A stretch of DNA of 64,000 nt, from the NCBI GenBank assembly GCA_037623315.1, contig JBBJJH010000007.1, positions 93,733 through 157,732 on the forward strand. The letters run 5' to 3'. Below the pieces are notes generated by a model. That model was given only the letters and a program-made list of their open reading frames with translations, was not told where the DNA came from and did not search any database. Below are positions 9,047 through 17,730 of this stretch, piece by piece (position 1 is the first letter of the stretch; every line of letters starts with the position of its first letter). The DNA is from Halanaerobiaceae bacterium ANBcell28. GTDB lineage: Bacteria > Bacillota > Halanaerobiia > Halanaerobiales > DTU029. A program made the position numbers and the translations under genes.

Positions 9047-9075
9047 ATAATATCAATAAATTTGAGAAAAAGCAA
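9047..9075 (-). promoter_or_regulatory. Candidate trpB promoter
   Basis: Minus-strand TTGCTT (9070-9075), a 17-nt spacer and TATTAT (9047-9052) lie just upstream of the triplet array. A start near 9040 would place the triplets at the 5' end of the transcript. Confidence 0.55.
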
Positions 9076-9297
9076 ATCTTTTTATTCATTATTTTAAATC
9101 ATTATTTTAATTGATTTAATACATATTTTATTATAATTTCAATATATTTTTTTCTGAATTGAAGCAGAATGAATTTTATTATATCAAATGTTTCTCTTAG
9201 ATAATTCCTAATTATTTTTTTAATTATAAAACTTTATTCTAATTTACGTAAAACTATCTGCAAAATTAGTATATCCTAGAGTTATTAAATAAATAAA

Positions 9298-9323
9298 TAG
9301 AAGCAGTTAATTAGCTGCTTCTA
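9298..9323 (-). terminator. Terminator of the ABC exporter operon
   Basis: A 9-bp stem (TAGAAGCAG with CTGCTTCTA) lies 19 bp past the stop of the second ABC gene and is followed by a T-rich CTATTTATTTATTT tail on the minus strand. Confidence 0.7.
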
Positions 9324-9341
9324 TTACATATAAATTATTAT

Positions 9342-11120
9342 TTATACTACTCTAGAATATTGAGCTTTATAAAGCTTATAATAAGCACCTTTTTTATTTA
9401 ACAATTCATGATGACTTCCTGTTTCAATTATTTCCCCCTGGTCTATTACAAAAATACGATCAGCATTTCTTATTGTCGAAAGTCTGTGAGCAATTACAAA
9501 AGACGTTCTTCCTTCTAAGACTGCATCAGTTGCTTTTTGCACTAATAATTCAGTTTGAGTATCGATACTGGAAGTTGCTTCATCAAGAATTAAAATTTTA
9601 GGGTCTGATAAAATAGTCCTGGCAAAAGATAATAATTGCCTTTGTCCGACAGAAAGCCTAGAACCTCTTTCGTTTAACTCAGTTTCATACCCATTTTCCA
9701 TTTCTTTTATGAACTTATCTGCGTACACTGTTTTTGCAGCTTCAATGATTTTTTCGTCACTAGCATCTAAATTACCGTAGCGAATATTACCACTTATTGT
9801 ACCTGAGAATATAAAGGAATCTTGCATCATTACTCCAACTTGTTTTCGTAAAGTTTCTATGGTTACATCTTGAATATTAATATCATCTAATAATATTTCA
9901 CCTTTATCTATTTCATAAAATCTAGTCATTAGATTAATAATAGTACTTTTTCCAGCGCCTGTTGCACCAACTAACGCTATAGTTTCTCCTGGTTCAATTA
10001 TAAAACTCATATTTTTTAGAATTTTTACTCCTTCTTCATAGCTAAATGTAACATTTTTAAATTCTACTTTACCTTTTATATCAGGCAATTCTATGGCATT
10101 TTTCTTATCTTTTATATCTGGCTCAGTATCTATCACCTGGAAAACCCTTTCAGCAGCTGAATTTGCTATTAATATCTGATTATAAAAATTACTTAAATTA
10201 ATAACAGGTTCCCAAAAACGCCATATATATTGACTTAATGCTATCAAAGTACCTACTGTTACAATACCCATAGATAAATATCTAATTCCAACAGTATATA
10301 GTAAAATTGCACTTAGTGTATTAATAATCATAACTGTGGGAAAAACAGAGTGTGTCAACATTACAGCTTTCATCCAGTTTTGTTTGTATGAATCTAGTAA
10401 TTCATGAAATATATTGCTGTTTTTTTCTTCCCTAACAAAAGATTGGGTAATTTTCATACCAGTTAAACTTTCGTGTATATATGCATTGACATTAGAACCT
10501 TTTTTCTCTACATTTTGCCAACGTACTCTAATTTTATTTTTCATCATAAATATAATGCTTATTAAGATTGGCGTTACAGATAGGGCAATTATTGATAAAC
10601 GAAAGTGCATATTAAACATAATAAATAAAATTATAAATAAGGTAAAGAAATCTATAATTAAATCAATCGCTCCATTTTTAAGCATATTTTCTAATGTATT
10701 TACATTATTCATAACCCTAGTTATTAATTTTCCAGCTGGCAGAGAATCAAAATAACTAAAAGATAGATTTTGAATATGTGTAAAAATTTCTTTTCTTAAT
10801 GTTTTAATAACACCATGACCGGTTTTATTTGTAATCAATACCCTATATTTTATACATATACTACTTACTAAGTTTAAAAGTAAAAAAGCAAATGCAACTA
10901 TTAAAAGTCCTCTTACATTACTTTCAGGCATATAATGATCTATTGCAAGCATTGTCAAATATGGTCCTGTTAATTGAGCTCCTCTAGCAATAAACATCAA
11001 AAATAACGCTAGAAATACATTTAATTTATATGGTTTTAAATAAGTTAATAAACGTCTAATTATATGTGGATCTACATTTTCTATATTTTCATCTTCAAAA
11101 TATCTATTTCTTGCTGGCAT
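9342..11120 (-). CDS. Heterodimeric ABC exporter, subunit with intact Walker B
   Basis: This is a half-transporter of 592 residues. It has six membrane helices in the first 320 residues and a nucleotide-binding domain with Walker A GATGAGKST, Walker B ILILDEATSSID (catalytic Glu present) and the H-loop IAHRLST. The signature motif is LSVGQ rather than LSGGQ. It overlaps the upstream subunit gene by one base (TAATG), so the two are translationally coupled and should form an asymmetric heterodimer like BmrCD/YheHI or LmrCD. Members of that group export drugs or lipids; the substrate here is unknown. A terminator follows. Confidence 0.9.
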   Translation of the reverse strand: MPARNRYFEDENIENVDPHIIRRLLTYLKPYKLNVFLALFLMFIARGAQLTGPYLTMLAIDHYMPESNVRGLLIVAFAFLLLNLVSSICIKYRVLITNKTGHGVIKTLRKEIFTHIQNLSFSYFDSLPAGKLITRVMNNVNTLENMLKNGAIDLIIDFFTLFIILFIMFNMHFRLSIIALSVTPILISIIFMMKNKIRVRWQNVEKKGSNVNAYIHESLTGMKITQSFVREEKNSNIFHELLDSYKQNWMKAVMLTHSVFPTVMIINTLSAILLYTVGIRYLSMGIVTVGTLIALSQYIWRFWEPVINLSNFYNQILIANSAAERVFQVIDTEPDIKDKKNAIELPDIKGKVEFKNVTFSYEEGVKILKNMSFIIEPGETIALVGATGAGKSTIINLMTRFYEIDKGEILLDDINIQDVTIETLRKQVGVMMQDSFIFSGTISGNIRYGNLDASDEKIIEAAKTVYADKFIKEMENGYETELNERGSRLSVGQRQLLSFARTILSDPKILILDEATSSIDTQTELLVQKATDAVLEGRTSFVIAHRLSTIRNADRIFVIDQGEIIETGSHHELLNKKGAYYKLYKAQYSRVV

Positions 11121-12880
11121 TAGCTTATCACCTTTTTCTTTCCAAAGAATGAATCTTCAAGGAGTTCTTTGTATTGTTCGCTATATATGTTAAAATATTC
11201 ACCTTGTATTTCTATCAATTCATCATGTGTACCTCGTTCTATTATTTCGCCATCTTTTAATATTATAATTTCATCAGCATTTCGAACAGAAGATATTCTA
11301 TGAGCTATTAAAAAAATTGTACTTTTATTCTCTTGTTTCTCAAGCGCTTCTTGTATTTGATGTTCAGTTTCCATATCAACAGCAGAAGTAGCATCATCAA
11401 GTATAAGTATCGGAGCTTTTTTTAATAACGCCCTTGCTAAAGATACCCTTTGTTTTTGACCACCAGATAGCCCCATACCCCTTTCGCCAACAATAGTATT
11501 ATAATCATCTTCAAATTCATCAATAAATTCTTTAGCTCCAGCAATTGATGAAGATAATTTAACTTCTTTTTCACTTGCATCTATTCTGCCATATTTTATA
11601 TTTTCTTCAATGGTCTCTGAGAAAAGAAATACATCTTGCATAACTGTTGAAACATTTTCGCGCAAAAACTTTAAATCTAATTTATTAATATTAATACCAT
11701 CAATTAATACTTTACCATCACTTGGGTCATAATATCTTCCAATCATATTCACTAAAGAAGTTTTACCACTACCAGTAGCGCCCATAATTGCAACGGTAGT
11801 TCCTGCTTTTGCTTTTATATTTATATCTTTTAATACATACTGCCCATCATATGCTAAAGAAACATTTTTAAACTCAATATCACCATTGATTTTTTCTTTA
11901 TTGATAATTTCATTACTATTTTTTATTTCTACTTCTTCTTCAAGGATATTAAAAATCCTTTCTCCTGCTGCAATATTACGATTAATTAAGTCTACTGCAT
12001 TACCTAACATTCTCATAGGCATAAGAATCATCCACAAATAACTATTAAATTGAATCCAAACACCTAATGTAATTTCTCCGTTTATAACCATTAAACCACC
12101 AAAAGCTAATAGAAAAACAGTACTTAGACCGCCTAAAAATTCTAAAATCGGGAAATATTTTCCCCATATTTTGGCTACATTATAATTTTTATTATAATAT
12201 TCATGGTTTTCCTCATCAAATTTTTCCATCTCGTAATCATGTTGATGAAACGCCTTTACTATTCTTATTCCCGTAATATTTTCTTGCACCGCACTATTTA
12301 ACCTCGAGAACTGCTTTCTTATCTTTCTTACTGCAGGTTTTATAGTTTTAGAAAATCGTATAGCAAAAAAAGCTAAAAATGGACTAGTAGCAAGAGTGAT
12401 AAGAGTTAATCTAAGACTTAAACTTATTAAGATAGTACCAGTAACCAATAGATAAAATAATATTTGGGTGAAGATAATCGTTCCTTCTGCTGTTAATCTT
12501 CTAATAGCTTCCATATCTCCAGTCATTCTCGACATTAATTCCCCAGTTTTATTTTTATTAAAAAAATTAAATGACATATTCTGTAAATGGTCGTACACTT
12601 CCTGTTTTAAATCCATTAAAACATTTTGAGAAAAACTTTCAGTAAAATACCTCTCAAAAAATATTGAAGTTGATCTTAACAATGTTGCAATCATTAATAC
12701 TAATAATAAAGTTGGTAGAAAATTAATATTACCTTGTGTTATTACATCATCAATAATCAACCTAGTGATATATCCGGGAACCATTGATGAGACTACATTT
12801 AAAATTGTAAATAATACTCCTAAAAAACAAATGAATTTGTGTCTGGATGCAAAACTCCATATTTTCTTAAAAACAGACAT
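11120..12880 (-). CDS. Heterodimeric ABC exporter, subunit with degenerate Walker B
   Basis: The 586-residue half-transporter is first in the two-gene operon. It has six membrane helices (residues about 15-310), Walker A GATGSGKTS, a canonical signature LSGGQKQR and H-loop IAHRISS. Walker B reads ILILDDATSAVD, where the catalytic Glu is replaced by Asp. In the head-to-tail dimer this Walker B faces the partner's LSVGQ signature. Both deviations therefore fall in the same ATP site, leaving one consensus and one degenerate site. A GAGGGGG ribosome binding site lies 5 nt before the ATG. Confidence 0.9.
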   Translation of the reverse strand: MSVFKKIWSFASRHKFICFLGVLFTILNVVSSMVPGYITRLIIDDVITQGNINFLPTLLLVLMIATLLRSTSIFFERYFTESFSQNVLMDLKQEVYDHLQNMSFNFFNKNKTGELMSRMTGDMEAIRRLTAEGTIIFTQILFYLLVTGTILISLSLRLTLITLATSPFLAFFAIRFSKTIKPAVRKIRKQFSRLNSAVQENITGIRIVKAFHQHDYEMEKFDEENHEYYNKNYNVAKIWGKYFPILEFLGGLSTVFLLAFGGLMVINGEITLGVWIQFNSYLWMILMPMRMLGNAVDLINRNIAAGERIFNILEEEVEIKNSNEIINKEKINGDIEFKNVSLAYDGQYVLKDINIKAKAGTTVAIMGATGSGKTSLVNMIGRYYDPSDGKVLIDGININKLDLKFLRENVSTVMQDVFLFSETIEENIKYGRIDASEKEVKLSSSIAGAKEFIDEFEDDYNTIVGERGMGLSGGQKQRVSLARALLKKAPILILDDATSAVDMETEHQIQEALEKQENKSTIFLIAHRISSVRNADEIIILKDGEIIERGTHDELIEIQGEYFNIYSEQYKELLEDSFFGKKKVIS

Positions 12881-13203
12881 AAGTTTCCCCCTCGTTAAAA
12901 TATTTAGTATAGAAATAGAATATAAGTAATATAATATTTATAAAATTATATTAATACATATGTAATATAACAAATTGGCTTCAAAATCCTATTTAAAACG
13001 AAACTTTTTTAAGCAATAAAAAATATAAATAGATCTCAAATAAAATTAAAATATTATATCTTACTTTAATGTATTATACCTTAATTATAAAAATACACAA
13101 GATGCAAAATCAAGCTTTTAAGACTTGTTAAGGCAATAGAATATAATAACATAAAAAAAACTAAGCTTTTTATTAAATTACTTCTATTTACTAGCATAAG
13201 AAA
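12881..13203. other. AT-rich intergenic region
   Basis: This gap lies upstream of the ABC operon and downstream of the 101-residue gene. It presumably holds the ABC promoter on the minus strand. I see no recognisable regulator site, RNA or reading frame. Confidence 0.4.
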
Positions 13204-13226
13204 GACCGATTAATAAATAATCGGTC
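13204..13226 (-). terminator. Terminator of the hslO unit
   Basis: A perfect 9-bp stem (GACCGATTA with TAATCGGTC, loop ATAAA) lies 46 bp past the stop of the 101-residue gene and is followed by TTTCTT on the minus strand. Confidence 0.7.
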
Positions 13227-13271
13227 ATTTTAATGAAATATTTATCCTTGAAACAAATAAAATCAAAAATA

Positions 13272-13577
13272 TTATGAGTTATAATTTATCTTTTTGTTTA
13301 TTTTTGCTAGAAGTTTAATAATATAAGCAAGAGAAAAAATAAATAATCCAAAATTAATTGAAACTAATGCAATCAATGTTGCAGTTATTAAATCAATTAC
13401 AGAATTTATATAAAAGTATATAGAAATACTTATACTAGTGATAAACATTAATACTGTAATTACATTCAAGAACAAACTTGCTTTTAGACTTTTTTCCTTT
13501 TCCTTTTCATTTTCTTTTCTTTTTTTCTTTTTATTAGTTGACAATCCTTCCGTTAAATAGACTCTGGTTTTATCCAT
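13272..13577 (-). CDS. Small membrane protein downstream of hslO
   Basis: I do not recognise this 101-residue protein. Its N-terminal third is extremely basic and hydrophilic (TNKKKKRKENEKEKEKS, about 14-30) and is followed by two membrane helices (about 34-58 and 63-90). Positive charge on the N-terminal side predicts a cytoplasmic N-terminus. It starts 27 bp after hslO with its own GGGAGGAG site, so it is in the hslO operon. No catalytic motif is visible. Confidence 0.7.
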   Translation of the reverse strand: MDKTRVYLTEGLSTNKKKKRKENEKEKEKSLKASLFLNVITVLMFITSISISIYFYINSVIDLITATLIALVSINFGLFIFSLAYIIKLLAKINKKINYNS

Positions 13578-13604
13578 TTTATACTCCTCCCTCTTTTTTT
13601 TAAT

Positions 13605-14474
13605 TTATTCAGAAATTAATTCTCTAATATCATTTTCTTTAAATTTATAAATATCATTACAAAAATGACACTTAACTTCTATTTTCCCTTCTGTTTCTAT
13701 TATATCTTTAATTTCTTCCTTATCCATAGCTTGAATAAGTGATATAATCCTTTTACGATCACATTTGCATTTATACATTACATCTTTTCTTGCCATAATT
13801 CTAAAATCAAAACCTTCAAGTATATGTTTTAAAATATCTTCAGGAACTTTTCCATCTTCTATCATTTTACTAATTGCTGAAATCTTGCCTATATTTCTTT
13901 CTAGTTGTGATATTGTTTCATCTGTTGCTCCTGGTAATAATTGTACTATAAATCCTCCTGCTGCAGTTACTGAATTATCTTTATCAAGTAAAACTCCTAC
14001 GCCAACAGCTGAAGGTGTTTGCTCAGATTGTGTGAAATAATAAGTTAAATCTTCACCTATTTCTCCACTTATTAAAGGAATACTGCTCTCATAGGGTTCT
14101 TTTAAAAGTTTTCTCTTGATAACTCGTAATTGGCCTTGTCCTATTGCTTTTGCTACGTCTAATTTACCATTATTTTTTACCATTAGGTCCACATTGGGAT
14201 TACTAACATATCCCCTTACTTCCCCTTTTTGATTAGATTCAATAATAATTCTTTTTAAAGGACCATCACCTTCAATAATCAATCCAGTTTCTTCACCAGC
14301 TTTTATCATCGAACCCATTAAAACAGCTCCACTTAAAGATCGTCCTAAAGCAGCAGTTGCTACAGGACTAGTATTATGAGCTTTTCTTGCTTTTTCAACT
14401 ATATTAGTTGATCTTACCGCTAATGCACGAATCTCTTTGTTAGTTGTTATAACCCGTATTAAATAGTCACTCAT
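13605..14474 (-). CDS. hslO: Hsp33, redox-regulated chaperonin
   Basis: Hsp33 is a cytoplasmic holdase switched on by oxidation and unfolding. The 289 residues match the family length. The N-terminal core includes NTSPVATAALGR. The C-terminal zinc switch has all four cysteines (Cys236 and Cys238 in KCKC; Cys269 and Cys272 in CHFC). In the reduced state these bind zinc and in the oxidised state they form disulfides. GAGGTG lies 7 nt before the ATG. It heads a two-gene unit with a small membrane protein. Its presence in an anaerobe fits a need to survive oxidative shock. Confidence 0.96.
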   Translation of the reverse strand: MSDYLIRVITTNKEIRALAVRSTNIVEKARKAHNTSPVATAALGRSLSGAVLMGSMIKAGEETGLIIEGDGPLKRIIIESNQKGEVRGYVSNPNVDLMVKNNGKLDVAKAIGQGQLRVIKRKLLKEPYESSIPLISGEIGEDLTYYFTQSEQTPSAVGVGVLLDKDNSVTAAGGFIVQLLPGATDETISQLERNIGKISAISKMIEDGKVPEDILKHILEGFDFRIMARKDVMYKCKCDRKRIISLIQAMDKEEIKDIIETEGKIEVKCHFCNDIYKFKENDIRELISE

Positions 14475-14655
14475 TTTATATCACCTCAATTAAAGTTTTC
14501 TTTAGATTCATAAAGCAAATAGCTAATCAGGAGTCTAAAGCTATAGTTCTACTAATTGCCAAGTATGAGTTAATAAATTATTTTTTGGACTTTTATAGAA
14601 TGTCAGTATGTATTTTTAATAAATGTATTATAGTATATCTTTTTAGATAAAATAT

Positions 14656-14685
14656 TTGACAAGATATAATTATAGCGTTTAAAAT
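14656..14685 (+). promoter_or_regulatory. Candidate promoter of the rRNA methyltransferase gene
   Basis: TTGACA (14656-14661) and TAAAAT (14680-14685) are 18 nt apart. The resulting leader of about 130 nt contains a long bulged pairing, CATTGT-(5 nt)-ACAAAA with TTTTGTACAATG (about 14738-14789). Apart from this, the hslO-side half of the 14475-14824 gap shows nothing recognisable. Confidence 0.45.
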
Positions 14686-14824
14686 AAGCATAGGATATTT
14701 AATTGAAGAAGTTCCAAGATGTATTATTTATATTATACATTGTTTTATACAAAAGATGCAACTCTTTACAAGAATAGTTTTGTACAATGAGTTGATTTTT
14801 AATCTAAAAAGGAGACATATATAT

Positions 14825-16195
14825 ATGAGTGAAGATTGCAAAATTAAAAAAGGTGAAAAATTAGATCTTATAATTGATAATATTAAATACCCAAATACTG
14901 GAGTAGCATTTTGCAATAAGCATCAAATACAAATAAAGAATGTTCTTCCAGGGCAAAAGGTCAAAGTGCGTATTAAAAAAAAGAAAAAAAAGTATTATGA
15001 AGGCAAGTTATTAGAAATTCTTGAAAATTCGCCTTTAGAAGGAGAAAAGCTCTGTGAACATTACAATAATTGTGGTGGTTGTAATAGACAAAGAATTGGC
15101 TATGAGAAACAATTGGATATAAAGGAAAATCAAATTAAAGAACTATTTAAGATCAATAATTTAAAAGATATAAATTTTTTGGGCATTGAAAGTAGTCCAA
15201 ATGTATGTGAATATCGAAATAAAATGGAATTTACATTTGGTGATTATAATAAAGACGGATATTTACAATTAGGGATGCATCCACAAGGAAAAAGATTTGA
15301 TATTGTTACTGTTGAGACATGTATTTTAGTAGATAGTGATTTTAGAATGATTTTACAAAGAGTCTTAAATCATTTTAGAAAGTTAAATTTTAAAAAATAT
15401 CATGTGATTTCTAAAGAAGGCTATTTGCGAAATTTAGTCATTAGAAAAGGCTTAAAAACAGGAGAAATTTTAGTAAATATTATTACTACCTCACAAAATA
15501 AATATAACTTTGATAAATTTACTCAAGAATTACTGGATTTAAACTTAAAAGGGAATATAGTTAGCATTCTACATACAATCAATGACGATTATGCTGATGC
15601 AGTTAAATGTGATAAACTAATTAATCTCTACGGTAAAGATTATTATACTGAAAATATAATGAATTTATCTTTTAAAATTACCCCCTTTGCATTTTTCCAA
15701 CCTAATACTTTAGGGGCTGAACGACTATATGATACTGTTCTTGATTTTATACAAAAACCTGAGGATAAAATTGTTTACGATTTATATTGTGGAACAGGCA
15801 CCATATCTCAATTCATTGCAAAAAAGGCAAAAAAAGTATACGGGATTGAAATAATTAAAGAAGCAATTGAGATTGCTAAAAACAATGCTAAATTAAACAA
15901 TTTAGATAATTGTACTTTTAAAGCTGGAGATGTTCTTGATAAGTTAAAAGAATTAAAAGAAAAGGCAGATATAATTATAATTGATCCGCCCAGACCAGGA
16001 ATACATCCTAAAGCACTAGAAGATATTATAAAAGTAGAAGCTAATGAAATAATATATGTATCATGTAATCCTAAAACACTTGTTAGGGATTTAAAGGAAT
16101 TTACTAATCATAAATATAAAATAAAAAAAGTTAAATGTGTAGATATGTTTCCCCATACTCATCACCTTGAAACAGTAGTTCATCTTATTAAATAA
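14825..16195 (+). CDS. rlmD: 23S rRNA (uracil-5-)-methyltransferase, RlmD/RlmCD family
   Basis: This SAM-dependent enzyme makes m5U in 23S rRNA. An in-frame ATG exists at 14756, but the start at 14825 has AAGGAG 8 nt upstream and leads directly into a TRAM domain, giving 456 residues. The iron-sulfur cluster ligands Cys77, Cys83 and Cys86 (CEHYNNCGGC) follow. Then come the SAM motif YDLYCGTGTIS, DPPRPGIH, and the catalytic Cys in YVSCNPKTL near residue 415. Firmicutes RlmCD modifies two uridines (U747 and U1939), and this protein may do either one or both. It converges on the next gene with a shared terminator. Confidence 0.9.
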   Translation: MSEDCKIKKGEKLDLIIDNIKYPNTGVAFCNKHQIQIKNVLPGQKVKVRIKKKKKKYYEGKLLEILENSPLEGEKLCEHYNNCGGCNRQRIGYEKQLDIKENQIKELFKINNLKDINFLGIESSPNVCEYRNKMEFTFGDYNKDGYLQLGMHPQGKRFDIVTVETCILVDSDFRMILQRVLNHFRKLNFKKYHVISKEGYLRNLVIRKGLKTGEILVNIITTSQNKYNFDKFTQELLDLNLKGNIVSILHTINDDYADAVKCDKLINLYGKDYYTENIMNLSFKITPFAFFQPNTLGAERLYDTVLDFIQKPEDKIVYDLYCGTGTISQFIAKKAKKVYGIEIIKEAIEIAKNNAKLNNLDNCTFKAGDVLDKLKELKEKADIIIIDPPRPGIHPKALEDIIKVEANEIIYVSCNPKTLVRDLKEFTNHKYKIKKVKCVDMFPHTHHLETVVHLIK

Positions 16196-16205
16196 CAGCT
16201 TTAAC

Positions 16206-16243
16206 AAAAAAGGATTAGATGCTAAAGCATCTAATCCTTTTTT
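16206..16243. terminator. Bidirectional terminator between convergent genes
   Basis: A near-perfect 17-bp hairpin (AAAAAGGATTAGATGCT and complement) is followed by a T-rich tract on the plus strand and by TTTTTTG on the minus strand. It overlaps the last codons of the minus-strand gene ending at 16231. Confidence 0.85.
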
Positions 16244-17058
16244 GTTTCATTTTTATCTATCACATTCTTTTCATTTGTTGCAGCAATTTCTTTTACAATT
16301 TTTTCTTGATTTTCTTTATAAACATTATTTCCGTTATCATTGTTTGTTATATCTTCTTTTTCCTCTAAAAGGTCTTCTAGACGAACAAAGCCAGTATCTA
16401 TAGTTTCGATTAACTGTTCAAATAATTTTAATTGTTTCAATTTATAATTATACTTATGTTTTACCTTATTTTCCAAATAATCTTCTAGTTTTGTTTTTAT
16501 ATTTTCTATTCGTTTTCTCAAATTGAATACTCTTATAAAAATATTTACAATAATTGCAGCAATAATACCTAGTATTAAGAAGAATAAAACTGGCCTAAGT
16601 ACATATAACATATCTTGTATTCGAATAAAAAAATCATCAAAACCATTTAAATCCTCTAAATTCAGAGAGATTATTGCAGATAAAGATAATATAAATGAAA
16701 CTAAAAGTCCTATAAGTATATAAAAATAGTCACTACGTTCGATTAATTCTATGAAAAAAATATGTTTCCTTTTATTTTGAAGAAAATAATTATTAAGAAA
16801 AGATTTAGTATTAACTAAATTATACTGAACCTTAAGTTGTTCCTGATAGCTCTCTAAAAGATTTTTAAAGAATATATTTTCATCTAAATTTTCTTGAATA
16901 CTTTTTTCCATCTTCATAAGAGAAAAATTTAAAACTAATATCATTACTATTTTAAATACTAATGTAAGTAATACAAAGCATACAAATAATGAGAAAAGTA
17001 ATCCATTAGCTCTAACAAAATTTATTATTTCTTGTAAATTTACTATATCTATATTCAT
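16231..17058 (-). CDS. Membrane protein with coiled coil, unknown function
   Basis: I do not recognise this 275-residue protein. It has one N-terminal membrane helix (about 20-44), a helical stretch of about 60 residues, and two more membrane helices (about 110-132 and 153-177). A long charged coiled-coil region (about 178-235) is followed by a low-complexity Asn/Lys/Glu-rich tail. GGAGAT precedes the ATG. The helix-rich cytoplasmic part suggests a scaffolding or sensing role, but there is no diagnostic motif. It is probably the first gene of a unit with the terminator at 16206. Confidence 0.7.
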   Translation of the reverse strand: MNIDIVNLQEIINFVRANGLLFSLFVCFVLLTLVFKIVMILVLNFSLMKMEKSIQENLDENIFFKNLLESYQEQLKVQYNLVNTKSFLNNYFLQNKRKHIFFIELIERSDYFYILIGLLVSFILSLSAIISLNLEDLNGFDDFFIRIQDMLYVLRPVLFFLILGIIAAIIVNIFIRVFNLRKRIENIKTKLEDYLENKVKHKYNYKLKQLKLFEQLIETIDTGFVRLEDLLEEKEDITNNDNGNNVYKENQEKIVKEIAATNEKNVIDKNETKKD

Positions 17059-17153
17059 TCCTATCTCCTTTCCATATATATAGCTGTTAAAAGTTATTAG
17101 TAACTTATAATAATATTAGATAATGATTATAATTTTTTTAATATTATATTTTA

Positions 17154-17405
17154 CTATTTTTTAATTATATTATCATCTAACCATTTAATTATTAGATCAG
17201 ATTCATATAATGCTTCTCCATCAATAAAAAGACAAGGTACCTGCTCTTTCCCCCCTTTATTTATTAGTTCATTTTTTGAAACATTATCTTGTCGTATATT
17301 CTTATAGTTCACTTCTCCCTCAATATCATTTTTTTTAATATAATTAATAACTTTTTTGCAAAAAGGGCAACTGGGAAAGTAATATAAATCTAATTTCATT
17401 TTCAT
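17154..17405 (-). CDS. Glutaredoxin-like protein
   Basis: The 83-residue thioredoxin-fold protein has a CPFC redox motif at 13-16 in FPSCPFCKK, a cis-proline motif VPCLFIDG near 57-64 and a C-terminal helix SDLIIKWLDDNI similar to the GST N-terminal fold. Such proteins reduce disulfides with glutathione or a low-molecular-weight thiol surrogate, or pass electrons to a partner enzyme. The extra Cys next to the cis-proline is a slight oddity. GGAGG lies 4 nt before the first ATG. A second in-frame ATG two codons on is also possible. Confidence 0.85.
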   Translation of the reverse strand: MKMKLDLYYFPSCPFCKKVINYIKKNDIEGEVNYKNIRQDNVSKNELINKGGKEQVPCLFIDGEALYESDLIIKWLDDNIIKK

Positions 17406-17730
17406 AATTCCTCCTTTATTTATTTATATACTCTATTATATTATAAAAACAATTAAAAATACAATTAATTTATGAAATAAAAAAAATACTTGATTATTAA
17501 TTTAGATAAATCTTTTATTTATGCTATAATTAATATATATTAAAACTACATAGTTCTTAATATTTATATATAATATTTATTATCTTATGGTTCTAGAGTT
17601 TATAGATTTTATTATCAGAAAAACAAATAAACTTGCGTCGCGGAACATCAAGTCTTTGTATTAGTTATTTTATGTATTTGGAATTTCTAATATTTAATAA
17701 CAAGTAAATTACTAACCGGAGGGATTATAC
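17406..17730. other. Intergenic region before the Xer gene
   Basis: This gap lies between divergent glutaredoxin and Xer genes. A TATAAT (17525-17530) is present with only a weak -35. A short unusual GC-richer segment (CTTGCGTCGCGGAACATCAAG, about 17632-17652) stands out but I cannot assign it. A strong GGAGG precedes the Xer ATG. Confidence 0.4.

Noticed and set aside
8839-9060. T-box or Trp leader peptide upstream of trpB
   Set aside because: No AGGGTGGnACCGCG-like antiterminator core is present and the leader has no run of TGG codons, so tRNA-sensing or ribosome-mediated attenuation is not supported.
14756-14824. Upstream ATG extending the rRNA methyltransferase by 23 residues
   Set aside because: The extension has no ribosome binding site and an atypical sequence, while the ATG at 14825 has AAGGAG at the right distance and begins the TRAM domain directly.
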